From positions 1,829,501 through 1,893,500 of the forward strand of contig JBBBDQ010001688.1 in NCBI GenBank assembly GCA_037127315.1: a stretch of 64,000 bases of DNA. Reading direction: 5' to 3'. This DNA is from Ascarosepion bandense (taxonomy: Eukaryota; Mollusca; Cephalopoda; Sepiida; Sepiidae). The notes under the pieces are model-generated. The model saw nothing but the letters and a program-made list of their open reading frames with translations, was not told the origin of the DNA and searched no databases. Of this stretch, positions 1 to 11,865 are shown piece after piece (the stretch's first letter is position 1; each line of letters starts with the position of its first letter). Both the position numbers and the translations under genes were made by a program.

Positions 1-180
1 TATGTTTGGAATTATTATTTTGCTTATAATATTTAATGTCATTGCATTTATAGCTGCTGTTTTTTAGGCCAGTATTGACAGTAAATTAACCACATTTCAC
101 TGCTTGATGATGGTGTATTGAACACCAAAACTTAATAGCCTTTGAGTTGAAGTGCACTATTATTACAATTTTATTATTAT

Positions 181-201
181 TATATATATATATATATATA
201 T
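181..201. repeat. (TA)n microsatellite
   Basis: About ten TA units directly following a short ATT run. Confidence 0.95.
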
Positions 202-938
202 TAGGAATACAATAAAGAAAGAAAAATATATTTTGGAACTTATGCCAGATCTTGGAAACAGATTTTATAATTATTATTCTTTCTCAAGGCCCCACCTTAA
301 ATTCCTGACCACTCTATTTAAATATTTCTGGGAATTAAATGATAGAGGACTCTCTCTCCACAGGTTAAATGGAAAATAGTTGGAAAATCTTAAACATCTT
401 TTAGCTTTAGAAATAGATGAATTTTGTTGTAAATACCAGCTTTTGAACTAACGGAATGAAGTGAATTTTAAATGTCGTCATAAGAATCTAAATAGAATCT
501 AAACAAAATCATAACACTTTTAACATTAGATGCATTTCTTTATACCAATTCATAACTTGCATATAATCTCTAAACGCAGTTTATATACATTTAGTTTTTA
601 AATTTAGTGTAATAGATGATTAATTTTTTTGTTGAAGTCAACAGGAGTTGCGTATTTTTAGATGATGCTTTAAAGTGAAGATTTGTCCTGTTCATAATTG
701 CTATGAATTCGGTTTTTGTAGAAGATATTAATGTTGTTATTTTTATCTGTGTGTTTGCTGTTTTTATTATTTGAGTTTGAAAGAAAAAAGTCTATGGAAA
801 TGTGTTGTTGACAAGTGTTTGTGTAGCCTTATGGAGTTTGAACAACGGTAAAATCAGTTATTGTAAATTGCCTGAAGTTACCAAAAGTTTGAAACCTAGA
901 TTACAAATATAACTCATTTCCATGTGTGTGCATGTATG

Positions 939-944
<6 letters not shown>

Positions 945-988
<44 letters not shown>
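945..988. repeat. (TA)n microsatellite
   Basis: About 22 uninterrupted TA units, preceded by a TGTG/TGTA-rich lead-in. Confidence 0.97.
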
Positions 989-991
<3 letters not shown>

Positions 992-3782
992 TGTTTTTTT
1001 TGTTTTTTTCTATAGCAGTATGTGGTCATTATTTAACTCTTTGTTTTTGTTAAGTAGACTAAGGTTATTTTTAAGATGACAGGTTTTTCTAAAAGACTTA
1101 AGTTAAATCCATTTCCTTTTCTCTTATAAGATTTGCTATTAGCAACAATATTCCAGGTAATAATTAGCTTGTTGTTGGGTTTTTTTTAACTTTCAATAAT
1201 ATATAGATAAAGATGTCATTTTGCTATATTTACTGTTGTTTAAAGACAACATGTGGTTATTGAAACAATATTTTCACATATTAGTAGTCGCTCCAAGATA
1301 GAATTTCAAATCATCATCATTCGAATGGATGCAAGCTCTATAAATAATACTTTCAGACATACACTAAATGGGTAGATCTTATTTTTTTGGCAGTTGCAAT
1401 TATTTTAGAAGGGTCACTATTATTAGTATTATATCTAACGTTTAACATTGTTTTTATTAAAAATCTTTAGTTGGATGAATGGTAAGATTTGACTCCCATG
1501 AATATCAAGTGAACTTAAATTCAAATCTCTTAAATGGTCAGTTTGTAATATGCACCTGATGAATGCATAACACATGAAACTTGTGCCATTGATGTAGGAT
1601 CATATGTATATTTATTAATAATATAACTAATAGCTTAGTTTATACTACATTGAGAACTGTTTTATTAACACCTCAATAATATTTTTAGGCATGTGTGTAT
1701 TCCCATATGTATATTTATTAATTCCCATAACTTACACACACACATCATATATCCCACCTCATGGCCTATACTGGTATTTCTTATTACTATAAACATTATT
1801 TTTTAGTAAATACATTTGTTTGATTTGTTACTCTTATTTTTTATTTTATTAAACAATGCTTTTCTCATTGAGACTTCTATAAATTTATATCTGCTAGCTT
1901 TAGTTCTGCAACTGAAACATAAACAGTAAATATTTGGAAGGATATTTTTATCCAACATTATTTCTTATTACCATAAGCCTCAAAAAATGTGTTCTTTAAT
2001 AGGTTGTTCTTACTGTGTCCTGTCATTTGAACTCTGTGGCCAAACTCGTAGAAGCACACTTCAGCTTAAGTGGTTTCCTTGAGGCAAAAAAGGATGCAGG
2101 TTCAATTCTTATTAGAGGTTGGATTTTTCTTTAGTAGGACTTCTCAAGTTATGCCAGTTGTTAATTTCACTATTTGATAAAACAAAAAACATGTGGCAAT
2201 TCCAACACATGTACCCACTAAAAATACCGTTTATAGTAATAATAATGTTGGATTAAAAATCCTTTCAAAAAATGTGCTGATAGTTTCAAATGGAATTGTG
2301 ATAAACACTAATTATAACACTTTTATCTGTTTCTTTTGTTTTTTGTTATATTTTAATGTTTATTTATCATAATTTAATTCAGGATCGTGTTTAATATATC
2401 ATTAGATAACTCATGTAAGAGTATAGATAAGAGGCATACATACATGTACGCAGTACATCTTGCCTTGTACAGTTCACCCTCCCCTGAAAAAAATTTCTTT
2501 TGAAATACCAACTTAAATATCAATACTTTGATTATCAGCATTAAACTAAAATCTAAGCATTCCTATTTGACACAAGACACCAGATATTTAAATATGTTGG
2601 TGGTCAGGGCTAATGTATCAAAAAGTGTTGTTTAATTGTTAATCTAGTACTAGCCACCTGAGCACTTAAAATCATTAAGACAAACAGTGATATTTTAGTG
2701 GATTTCAGTTGCAAGGATGGTATTTGCAGACAATTATCCATTTTGATGAATGCAACATCCTCAATTCTGTTGAATCACAAATGAGGGGGATTAGGATACA
2801 TACCTCCCACAAAATAAGATTACTGAATAGTACCATTCTATAGTTATGCAAAGGAAAATAAAATGTAGACCCATTTGTCTGGCTATATCTATCATCCTAT
2901 ATGCTACAATATCTTCAGAAAATTACAATGTCTTCAATAAAAAGTCAGGGAGATTTCATCTGTTATATTAGTAGTGTGATGACAGATAATGCATCCAGTC
3001 TGGAAAGAGTAGACTATTAGAAAAATGTAATTTACAAGTGTTGACTTCTAGATGTTCAGCACACATCTCAAATCTACTTATTTTTTATTTGAATGTTTCT
3101 AGTGTAAATAAACATGCAGTTGTGTGGTGAAATACTTTAGGAACAAACATCATGTCTTGGCATGGTGCTTGCAAGAAAGTAGTTATCATTTTGTCATGTC
3201 TCATAACACTTGGGAGAACACCATGTTATACATAATCTGGTCAATTCTTCAAATTTCTGAAGTAAACTTAGAAAAAGTATATCTTCAAGTTCAAAATAAG
3301 GCATTTTATCTCATTCTCTGAATGAACTATTTTAGCAGTATCTAGATAAGATACAGGGACACAAACACTGAAATAGTTGATATTTTCATTAGATTATGTG
3401 TGAATTTTGACAAAGCTCTTGACTAAAACAAAAAGTGACAGAAAAGAGAGATGGTTGGGAAAGGTACAACCAAGTCACCATAAAAACCCTTTCAACTAGT
3501 GTAGCTCATCTTTATCTACAAAGAAAGGCACAAACTAAGGAATTGAATGTGAGTTTTTTTTGTTTTGTTTTTTTTTTCCCTTATTTCATCCCAAGCAAGG
3601 CAGTACTGCCACTGGTGCACAGGTGGTTACATAAGAGGAGAGTGATCAGAAAGAAGAACAGGTTACAGCGCATTTCAGATAATCTGTAAGAGAAGGATGA
3701 AAACACTGAAGAGAGCTACATGAGAGTAGAAGTGGAAAGGGCAAAGAACATGATACAAGGGTTGTCGGGGAAAGGATGCAAA

Positions 3783-5266
3783 TCAAAGAGATAAAAGATG
3801 GCAATTAACATTACATTTAAATTCTTGGAGATTGTAGCTGTCAGGGAAGCAAGTATAAGGAAGGGAATTCCACAGGCAGGAAGTGGGAGAAAAGAAGCTG
3901 CCAGAGTAAAAGTTGCAGTTACATTTGATTTGTTTCACTGTAAAAGGGTGGGACTTAGTTGCTAGTCTAGTAGCTTGAGTAAATTCATGCAGAGGGGGCA
4001 CCAGGAAGCTAAGCTCATTGGAGCAGAAGCTGTGAAAGTATTTACAGAAAAGTCAGAGGGAAGCCACATTATGTCAATGAGAAAGTGACTGGAGGTCAGG
4101 ATCGATTACATTGCAGATTGTTCGTCAAGAACCCCAAGATGAATAGCAGGGGCACCTGACCAGATGTGACAGCAGTATTCAATACACAGGCAGATAGTAG
4201 ATTTATATATGTACAAGATGGATTCAGATGAGAAAAACTTCCTGGCCCTACACAGTTAACCAACTCTCCTAGCATCAGATTTAGCTATGGATTCAATGTC
4301 GTCATTCCACTTGAGGTCAGTTGAGAGTTAGGGCAAGGAGGTGCAGTGTATTGCTTTCAGGTAGACTAGCCTGCTCTATGCTGATGGTGGGTAGGAGTGA
4401 TTGTCTATGGTGGTTAAAGAATAGGAGCTTTGTTTTGGAAGCATTAAAGTTTATGAGCCATTTCTTACTCCAGAAACATGCCCATTCAATATTAGCTTCA
4501 TTACATGATTTGAAAGGAACAACTGGATTAGATCAATCATCCAGTTATACCATAGTCCTGTAGCTTGTGTAGAAGGTCAGCATGCCAGACTCTGTCAAAT
4601 GCTTTGGAGATATCTAGGGCACAGCTTGAGTTTCACCATTCTTATTGAGTCTGAGATATATATATATATATATTATACTCTGTGATTAGTATTAGCATAT
4701 CAGCAGTAAATCTGGTGAAGCAGAAACCATACTGTTTATTAGAAAAGAGGCTGTGGGATGGTGAAAACTTCAGCATTGATAATAGCCTCAAACAATTTGC
4801 CAAAAATAGTAGGAGGCTGATAGGGTGAGAATTAAAGCGGTCCGAGGGTTTTTCAAAGTTCTTAAATACAGGTACCACAGAGAAGGACTTCTAGTAGTCA
4901 GGAAAGAGAGAAGCAGTAGTTGTAGAGTTTAGAGAGGACAGAGGAGAGTTCAGGGACACATTTCTTCAGGACAGTGATTGGGATTCCATCACCTCCACTC
5001 ACCTTAAAGGGGTTAAGCTTTGAAATTATGTTAGAAACCAGCAATGGGTTAATGTGAATGTCACTCAGTTGTGCCTTGGTTCTAGGTGGGAAGTCAGATA
5101 CGGATATCCCAGATGAATCAAATGTTGAGTTGGAGAATCTGCAAGCAAAGCACTTGGTCTTGTTCACTGAAGATGTGAAGATCTCAAATTTATTGATGAA
5201 AGCATGTATTGAGGGCTTGCTGTTGTTTAACACATTTTTACAGAGCTGCCAAATGGGTGTACTCAA
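3783..5266 (-). pseudogene. LINE reverse transcriptase remnant (broken)
   Basis: This is the remains of ORF2, read in several minus-strand frames. 5266-4898 carries the linker before the RT and the start of the RT domain (PFKVSGGDGIP, VLKKCVPELSSVLSKL). 4878-4642 carries the next RT block (DRFNSHPISLL, ending in a frame running into a TA repeat). 4001-3783 carries the C-terminal end (ATRLATKSHPFTVKQIK). The stretch between 4642 and 4001 is heavily mutated and shows no clear catalytic YxDD. A (TA)n repeat at 4656-4673 has expanded inside the former coding region. The protein would have been the endonuclease/reverse transcriptase that copies the element's RNA at the insertion site. This copy is dead. 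Confidence 0.8.
4656..4673. repeat. (TA)n inside LINE remnant
   Basis: Short TA array that arose or expanded within the RT coding remnant. Confidence 0.85.
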
Positions 5267-5290
5267 AAAGAGAAATATATTAACTACTCA

Positions 5291-5878
5291 ATAACATAAT
5301 TATTGCAAAGAAATAAAATAAGGCACTGTTAAAGAGTGAACTTGCAGCAAGAGCTTTCATAAGTGGTAGTAGAGAGAATGAACTGAATTGATGCTGCCTT
5401 GCTATTGTCTCTCACTACATGAGTGTGACAGGAGAGATATATATTTTTTTTCACTTGTAAACGAGTTATTATGCGACCTAGATTTCTACCATGTGGTGTC
5501 TTAAGGCAATTTGCATTAACTGATTTTACCAGGTTTTTTTTTTTTGAGAATGCTCGTGTAACAGGGATTTTTTTTTTTTTTTGAATGCACCATTTTCAAA
5601 ATTAGAATAAATTATAGCGTTTTCATTCATGGTTGTATGACTCTAATAGGTATTTTATGTTATTGTTACACTTGTCATTGCTGTAGAAGCGAGATTATTC
5701 TCACTGAAATAGCTATACAACATATGTCAAATTCAGAATTTTTTATATATAATATACATATTTAGCTCTGTAAATAGATAATACTATTTACATCAAACCC
5801 TCCACTTGGATCATTTTTAATATTAATAAAATTAATATTAAAATGATCTGCTTTTTTTTTTTAAATTTTCCTGTATGC
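5291..5878. other. AT-rich spacer, no gene seen
   Basis: Runs of T (for example around 5530 and 5570) and AT-rich sequence. Nothing recognisable. Confidence 0.6.
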
Positions 5879-5902
5879 TTATATATATATATATATATAT
5901 AT
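5879..5902. repeat. (TA)n microsatellite
   Basis: About twelve TA units abutting the end of the adjacent SINE-like sequence. Confidence 0.93.
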
Positions 5903-6045
5903 GTCATCCACATACAAGCCTGTTTTGCTGTATCACAGCTCATCAGTGTGGCTAGACTTCCACTTGCTTCCAGCTGGGATTGAAACTCAACCGATTTGGT
6001 GTTAGTCGGAGTCCCTACTCTCTAAACCATAGGCGTATATATAAA
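5903..6045 (-). mobile_element. tRNA-derived SINE remnant
   Basis: Read on the minus strand, this has a tRNA-like head. An A-box-like string (TATGGTTTAGAG, plus 6018-6031) is followed at tRNA spacing by a B-box-like string (GAGTTTCAATCCC, plus 5976-5988). A non-tRNA body leads to the TA repeat that would be its 3' tail. Such internal A and B boxes form the RNA polymerase III promoter of tRNA-derived SINEs. A genuine tRNA gene is unlikely because the acceptor-stem pairing is not evident. Confidence 0.6.
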
Positions 6046-6049
6046 GAGA

Positions 6050-8427
6050 GATTTTGTATACTTGTTACTTTTGGTATCTATAAATGGATGAAAAATTTAC
6101 TTATAATTATTGGACAATATTGATATAACTTTTAAATTTCTCATTCACTTCAAGCAGTTTCTGAAAGTTTTGTTAAATTTGATTCAATACATAATGGAAA
6201 TTTTGTTTCCATCTTTTGTTCACTACTCTTTTTTTGTCCAGCTCACTTTACCTATTTGCTCTCTTCTCCCCTGATTTGTGCAACCTCTCTCTTCTGATTT
6301 TTTTTCCTCTCACTTTCTTTGTCCAAGTATTAATTTTATTTTGTTGCTCACTCATTCATTATCTTGTTTTGTCAATTTTATTTCTTATCACTCATTATTT
6401 TTCTCATTTTCTTCATTTTCTTTTTTTTCAGTCACTACCAACCCCAATTAAAAAGGTGTGGCTTCTCTCTCCTTTCCAGGCAGACACATTTGCTTCAAGT
6501 GTGGACTGTTCCATTCAGTTTGAAGCATGTTTTGTCTGAATATAATTTGCAGTTTGGTTATAAATAGAATCAGAAATCCTTGAATCCAACACAATTGCTA
6601 AAATTAGTTTCACTTTTCAATTTGGATGCATCTGTTGAGTTACAAATGTATAATTATTTTGTGACAGCTCAATTGGGTTTTCAGTACAAATGCATAATTT
6701 AGGCTATTTTAAGACCTGAATATTGAAATTAGTTTCGAAAATGCTATTGGATATTAAATTGACAAACAAGATTTAAATATCATCTGAAGTCTTAAAATGT
6801 AAATTTCCATTATTCCATCACTATTGTCTTCATGCCGATATAGTTTGGGCTTTGTATTGTCTGGAGTTCTTTTACCATGTATTCTTTGGTTTAGTATTCT
6901 TATTTTTGATTTTCCTTTGCATTTTGCTTTATATCCTAGACAACCTTTCTCACTCAAAGACCTGTTGATTATCATTGCTTTGTTGTGACCATACTGTTTG
7001 GACCAATCTAGCTTTCAGGTTTTAAATCTAGGCATAAAGAATAATGTTAATCTTTTATCAGAATGTTCACCAATATTCTGGTCAGATTAAACTTTTATAC
7101 CAAATTGCAGATCTTACACAGCAATTTGTGTGACACAAATTATTCCAAATTTTGTGCACTGGGTTGCTTTCTTTTCCTTGCTAAGAAAATTTTAACCTTG
7201 TTCTTGCCTTCAGAATGATGTACTGCTGACTCTTATCACTTTTTGTTTCACTTCATCAGATTTGAAACAATGGCAATTGTGTTAATTTCTATAGACTTAG
7301 TTCATAGGCCTCTTCATCCAAAATATAATTAAAACAAAAGCTGATGACACTTGTCTGATAAGTTATTGTATAATAATTTTGCTTTATTTCAGAACTTCAG
7401 ATAATATGCTGAAGATTAAAGCATTGAGAACTGAATCCACTTTACTCATCTAATTCATTCATTAACCATCACTCTATAACAGTTGCCAAGATATATATTT
7501 TATCAGACTAACATGCATCACTTTCAGTCACTTACATAAGTATGGTGCAACATTGCCATGTGACACAGTGTAAAAGATAAGTTTGAATTTCAGCAAAAGT
7601 TCTTCATGTTAACTTACTGCTAATGTCTTTGATAAAGGCATGAATCCATTTTTCCTGCCCTCTATCACATCTCTAGATATTACTATGATTATGCAAACCA
7701 ATCTCTTGTAATTGTTCAGACTACAGTGGCGATAAAATGCTGTTGCACCAAAATGCTGTTGCACCAGTTATTATACCCACTGATGAATAAACTCGCTCTC
7801 AAAGATTCATTGAATTTAGAGGAAGTATGGCAACATCTTGAGCAAAAAAGATAAATTAAATTGGTTTCTAAACATATTCAAGAAAGAAAGTTGTATGTAT
7901 CTATGAGGAATGGTATGTGTTTTATAGAGATGCTGCACATAGCAAAGTTTTTAGAAGACTTGTTTGGCTTGAAACCAAAATAAAACCTAATGCCATCTTC
8001 TAGCTAAAGCCAAGGCTTCACCATTCTTTTCATGCCACCTCGATACAAGCTATTAATCAAAACTCCCACTTGTATGCATCTTTATCTTTCTCTTCCTTCA
8101 TTACAGTTCCACAACCACACCCTTAAATACTCAACCCTGTAATCATTCAATAACATTTCTTATTCTTTTCATGCCTGTTCTTTAAAAAATTTACAAGACT
8201 TCAATTATTATATATCAAGAATAGTATTCTTATGATTGAGAATACAATGGTTGACTGACTGAACTGGAATTTTTCAGATTATCATGTAAGCTCCAATGAC
8301 CATGCCATTGCAAATTAGATTGATAATTCAAATATCTATTGTAAAACTTTTTACATCAAACTTGATGAAAATAGTGTCAGATCTTATCAAGCATTAACCA
8401 TTTAACTATTATTTCTTTCAGCTTATT
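6050..8427. other. non-coding stretch, no gene seen
   Basis: A pyrimidine-rich block lies at 6200-6430. The rest is AT-rich. The open frames at 6216-6539 (+) and 6975-6754 (-) are of skewed composition and match nothing I know. A 16-bp tandem duplication lies at 7734-7765. Confidence 0.55.
7734..7765. repeat. 16-bp tandem duplication
   Basis: AAAATGCTGTTGCACC is present twice, head to tail, with no mismatches, which suggests a recent local duplication. Confidence 0.9.
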
Positions 8428-8790
8428 TAGGTACCTCCAAATATTTTCTAAAAAAAGAGCATACCATGATGAAAAAAAGGCCCCAGATTTTATAAAAATA
8501 AGTTTTATCATCATGTACTTTATTATTTTATTAAATTTTTTAATCCTTTCTAGCATGTTCAAAATTTTGATTAAAAATCTTTTTTCATCAGTTATTCACA
8601 AATGAATTAAATTATTTTAGATTTTTTTTTTACATCTTTTAACCCCAACATATATCAGCCTCTTCATATTTATATTAGTTAAAAGCAGAACTCCTTTGAA
8701 AATATAAATCATCGATCTGTTTTTGTCAAACAGAAACACCATTTAGTGAAAATCTGCTCTGAATCATAAAATAAAAAATGCAATAAAACT
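8428..8790 (+). repeat. AT-rich TAGGTACC repeat family, partial copy
   Basis: Begins with the terminal motif TAGGTACCTCC (8428-8438) and follows the reference copy at 55153-56313: an AGCATA..GGCCCCA block, a TAAAAATAAGTTTTATC block, then GAACTCCTTTGAAAATATAAATCATC and TCTGCTCTGAATCATAAAATAAAAA, which recur near 31260 and 44590. The right end is lost, and a GT repeat near 8805 follows. It is non-coding and presumably non-autonomous. Confidence 0.75.
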
Positions 8791-8799
8791 ATGACATTA

Positions 8800-9526
8800 T
8801 TTTTTTGTGTGTGTGTGTATTTTTTCACAAGATTTGTTTTGTGTATGTGTGATTTGATGTATGTATTCCTTATTCTGTATTATGTTATGTGTGACTTGAT
8901 GTATCTTAATTTATTTTCAGTTTAAATGACACAAGGTTCACTTCCTCTGTTATTTTTTTTTTTAATATTCTATAGTTTAGTTCTCTTTAGAGAAAATCTG
9001 GCTATTTAATATTAAACAGAAAAACAGCCCATGTATGCTAATAACACTTTTGTCCCCTCTAAAGTAAATCCTTTGGAATCTTGCACTTATCCAAAAAAAA
9101 CAATCTCAAATATTCCTCATTTTTGGATTCCCATCAATTCCCACATTGCATTAAATTGGTTCAGCTTGAAATCTTTTTCACTGATTTATTTTAACCTTGT
9201 AAGAAAGAAGAGTTATATCTGAATTAGGACAGAGCTAACAAACTTGGATGATTCTATTTTTGGCCAAAGATCTCTGTATAAGAGTTGAAGAATAGGAAGT
9301 TATTGTATTCAAAAAGAATACTACTTAGACAGTTCTTGCACTGTTAATAACAAAATTTCTCTTGATTTATGTACATTGAAGGGCTTCAAGGTTCTCCAGA
9401 GCATAAACCCTTTTAGTGGATTTTCAACTTTTTATCTTGGCTTTACCCATTTTAACATCACCAAAAGTAGCCTTCAAACTGTTTCTGTAGATGAATGCCC
9501 AAGTTTCAAACAAAACTCAATGTATA
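8800..9526. other. AT/GT-rich spacer, no gene seen
   Basis: A short GT repeat (about 8804-8818) and a partial TGTGATTTGATGTATG / TGTGACTTGATGTATC duplication around 8848 and 8890. Nothing recognisable beyond this. Confidence 0.55.
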
Positions 9527-9912
9527 TTAAATGTAGATGAAAAGAAAAAATTGAAGCAATTGAAATGTGGTTCCACAGAAGGATGTTGCAGATATCATGG
9601 ATTGAGCATGTGAGCAATAATCAGTTTTGGAAAGGATAGAAATGAAAAGAAAATTAATACTGAACATCAGGAAGAGACAGCTAAAGTTCCTGGGACATGC
9701 AATGAGGAAGGAGGGCTTGAAGAACCTGATACTAACAGGCCGGATAAGGGGTGGGGGAAGACAGGAGAAAGCAGCAGATAACATATTTAAAGGGCCTGAG
9801 CAGGTGGAGGGTTGTGTGGTGTAACAGGAGAAAGCGTGCTAAGAGCTACCAGGGATAGGGGTCATGGAAAGCCATAATCGCCTATGTCCCAAAAGGACAG
9901 GGTACATAGAAG
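9527..9912 (+). mobile_element. RTE-type LINE 3' fragment
   Basis: This is the C-terminal end of a non-LTR retrotransposon ORF plus its short 3' UTR. Readable peptides include EAIEMWFHRRMLQISWIEHV and, in another frame, RQLKFLGHAMRKEGLKNLIL and TGRIRGGGRQ. These are typical of the region downstream of the reverse transcriptase in RTE-like elements. It ends GCCTATGTCCCAAAAGGACA. At least one frameshift (near 9625) and several stops break it. Everything upstream, including the RT domain, is absent. Related minus-strand fragments lie at 50205-50645, 52990-53045 and 55030-56520. Assignment to RTE is from memory of the family's motif style. Confidence 0.75.
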
Positions 9913-10445
9913 ATGATGTGAAACTCGCTCAATGGTGTCTAACTTTGGGCATGAAATTTCAAGACATTTAAAATAGTTGGATACTTTCCGAACAGGAAAA
10001 GTATCAGTGAAACATTGATGATCAGGAAGAAAGTTATTTCTAGTCAGAAGTTAAAGCAAGCATCACTGTCAAAATAAAGTTTTTGTCTATCTCATATAAA
10101 TCACTGATTTTTTTTAGAAATTCTTTGGTAATTGGTCTAGATTTTAAACAAAAATTTTACTGCAATAACTCGATATCATTTGTATAATATTTCTCTTGCA
10201 TTATTTGTAAAATATATCACTATTAACTATTGTATTATTTTTTTTTTTCTTTTTTTTTGCAAAAAAAGAAAATTACCAAAGGATGCTTATCAATCTGATT
10301 AGTGATAATCATATAAGAAAAATAGTAAATCATATGATGAAAATATATTTCTTTTATAGTAGCACAACATACAAGCATTAGCCTTTGACATTTTTAATGA
10401 TTTGAAAAGCAATTATCTTCTCTCACACATGCACACACACACATA
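9913..10445. other. AT-rich spacer, no gene seen
   Basis: Homopolymer T and A runs around 10230-10270. Nothing recognisable. Confidence 0.6.
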
Positions 10446-11194
10446 CAGGGGTGTGCACTACAATTCAGAAAAACATATACTGAAAGAAAAATTGTGTTTA
10501 TTCAAAATGACAAGTATTTCCATGACAAATTGTTTTATAATATTGTTATCTGATCTCTCCTCTACCATATTATTCAATCCAGCCCCCTCCAGCCTTCAAT
10601 CACAGCCTCCACATGAGGCCAAAACCTCCTACAGGCTTTGGTCACCTGCTCCCAGGACAAGTTGGCCATGGCCTCGATTATGGCAGTCCTCAGGGAGTCA
10701 GCAGTATTGTGTGCACGTTTGTTGGACTGTCTCTCAAGTATGCCCCATAGGTAATAGTCACAAAGATTCAGATCTGGGCTACTAGGCTTCACAACATTCT
10801 TCATGACATTAAGGTAAACCTCCTTTGTCATGATCTGACTTTTGCCAAAGAAGTGGAGAGGCATAATGTCTCCTTCATTGGAGATCACTTCTAGGACATG
10901 GATTGGTTTTGCCAATCACAGGAACATCATCTGGGTCCTTGCAGGTCTTGGCAATGTTGTACATATTTGATTTTGGGAAATGAAAAAACTCAACAATCTC
11001 TTTGCGCGTGCAGCCACAACGTAGAGCCACAATAATTGCAGTATGGCGCTCAAGTTCACTGGACATTTTGCTTAATTTGTTTTTAATTCAACAGATTGTT
11101 GTCACACAAATCTTAAACAAGAAAAAAACATGATATATCTAATATGGCTGTTATTTTATGCCAAGTTAAAGTTAGTCTGGATTGTAGCGCACAC

Positions 11195-11199
<5 letters not shown>
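10446..11199 (-). mobile_element. mariner element, internally deleted
   Basis: The ends match as terminal inverted repeats: GGGTGTGCACTACAATTCAG at 10449-10468, and on the other strand GGGTGTGCGCTACAATCCAG at 11177-11196, two mismatches in 20. A TA dinucleotide lies outside each end, the target duplication expected for Tc1/mariner. At about 754 bp it is much shorter than the roughly 1.3 kb of full-length mariners, and the transposase remnant shows where sequence was lost. The right end runs straight into a long TA array. Confidence 0.88.
10574..11066 (-). pseudogene. mariner transposase remnant
   Basis: The start codon at 11066 opens a helix-turn-helix region (TRKEIVEFFHFPKSNMYNIA) that would bind the inverted repeats. 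This frame continues to about 10875. A second frame, 10915-10574, resumes in the catalytic domain (EVISNEGDIMPLHFFGKSQI) and ends with the third-aspartate motif SSPDLNLCDYYLWG and a typical mariner C terminus. The motif carrying the second catalytic aspartate (QQDxAPxH in relatives) is gone, as is the block between the HTH and the catalytic core. The enzyme would cut and paste the element at TA sites. This copy cannot encode it, although its ends could still serve as substrate. Confidence 0.85.

Positions 11200-11240
<41 letters not shown>
11197..11240. repeat. (TA)n microsatellite
   Basis: About 20 TA units directly at the mariner's right end. The TA target duplication may have seeded this array. 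Confidence 0.93.
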
Positions 11241-11243
<3 letters not shown>

Positions 11244-11288
11244 ATTGTCATTATTTATTTACACTATTATTTTTTATTTTTTTTCCAG

Positions 11289-11365
11289 TTGGAATCCCTC
11301 CTTTGTTGATAGTTTGGGAGAATTTTCCTTTTTTATGTACATGCGGACTTTTTTTTATAATTGAG
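11289..11365 (+). other. candidate internal host exon
   Basis: A long T-rich tract ending TTTTCCAG (11281-11288) is an excellent splice acceptor. The next 77 bases are open in one frame and are followed at 11366 by a perfect GTAAGT donor. In that frame two bases complete a codon from the previous exon and 25 codons follow. The peptide is hydrophobic, with GIPPLLIVWENFPFL followed by CTCGLFFIIE, as in a membrane-spanning segment. I do not recognise the protein. This is the only place in the window where acceptor, open frame and donor all agree, but a single 77-nt exon can arise by chance. Confidence 0.4.
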
Positions 11366-11852
11366 GTAAGTAAAACTTTACAACATTTTACATTGTTGCT
11401 ACCAGTCATACCTGCAGGTTTTAAAAATATGAAAGCATTCCCCACCCACAAATGAATTAATATTTTAAATAATTATTTTCAGTCTGTAATTGATTGATAT
11501 CAAAATGAGAAATCATGATAGAAAACTTTGAAGAACATTATTACTTTTATATGTTTTGTACATGCAGTGAAAGGCATACAAACAGGATTTGCCTTCACTA
11601 AAACTTTTTCACACTTTTTGCTTTTTTGAAAAAAAAATATCTTCATTCACTCCAACATATTTCTCTGCATTTATTAGCTGAAGTAGGATTTACTTTCTGA
11701 AACTGGGAACCTCTGTTTCAGATGATTTTTTCTTCTCTTGGTTACTTTTGAGGCAGGAGCCAATATAAAGAAAATATTGAGAGATAATAGTTGTTTTATT
11801 TAGTAATTGAACAAAAGATTTTGTTTACAGTTTGAATGTTAAAAATTATTTG
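11366..11852. other. AT-rich non-coding, no gene seen
   Basis: Would be intron if the exon at 11289-11365 is real. Nothing recognisable. Confidence 0.5.
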
Positions 11853-11865
11853 GATTTTTTAATTG
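11853..11865. repeat. target-site duplication, left
   Basis: GATTTTTTAATTG, matching GATTTTTTTAATTG at 12318-12331 except for one extra T. It brackets the Penelope-derived insertion. Confidence 0.8.

Larger units (their letters stand above)
1..3434. other. AT-rich non-coding stretch, no gene seen
   Basis: Low-complexity, strongly AT-rich DNA with runs of T and A. No reading frame longer than chance and no recognisable element was found. A weak B-box-like string (GGTTCAATTCTTATT) near 2100 hints at an old tRNA-derived SINE, but no matching A box was found. The stretch could be intron or intergenic. Confidence 0.6.
3548..5290 (-). mobile_element. CR1/Jockey-type LINE, 5'-truncated copy
   Basis: Non-LTR retrotransposon remnant on the minus strand. 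It is the same family as the plus-strand copy at about 22.6-25.9 kb: the peptide LCKNVLNNSKP occurs in both, and the two share the same C-terminal and 3'-end sequence (GTGCACCAGTGGCAGTA here, GTGCATCAGTGGCAGTA there). The element's 5' part is missing, so it begins downstream of the endonuclease at 5290. Its 3' end is an A-rich tail near 3548-3585. Truncation at the 5' end is the usual result of incomplete target-primed reverse transcription. The clade name is inferred from motif style and was not tested by phylogeny. Confidence 0.85.

Noticed and set aside
152..379. 75-codon open frame at the window start
   Set aside because: It runs through a TA/ATT microsatellite and has AT-driven composition with no motif.
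5976..6031. Possible functional tRNA gene (minus strand)
   Set aside because: A and B boxes are present, but the acceptor stem does not pair and a long non-tRNA body follows, so it is called a SINE.
6216..6567. Overlapping 107- and 67-codon open frames
   Set aside because: They come from a pyrimidine-rich tract (Phe, Leu and Ser only) and have no coding signature.
6754..6975. Basic minus-strand frame (73 codons)
   Set aside because: Lysine-rich with no recognisable domain, and no support from splice sites or repeats. It could be part of an unknown element but was not strong enough to list.
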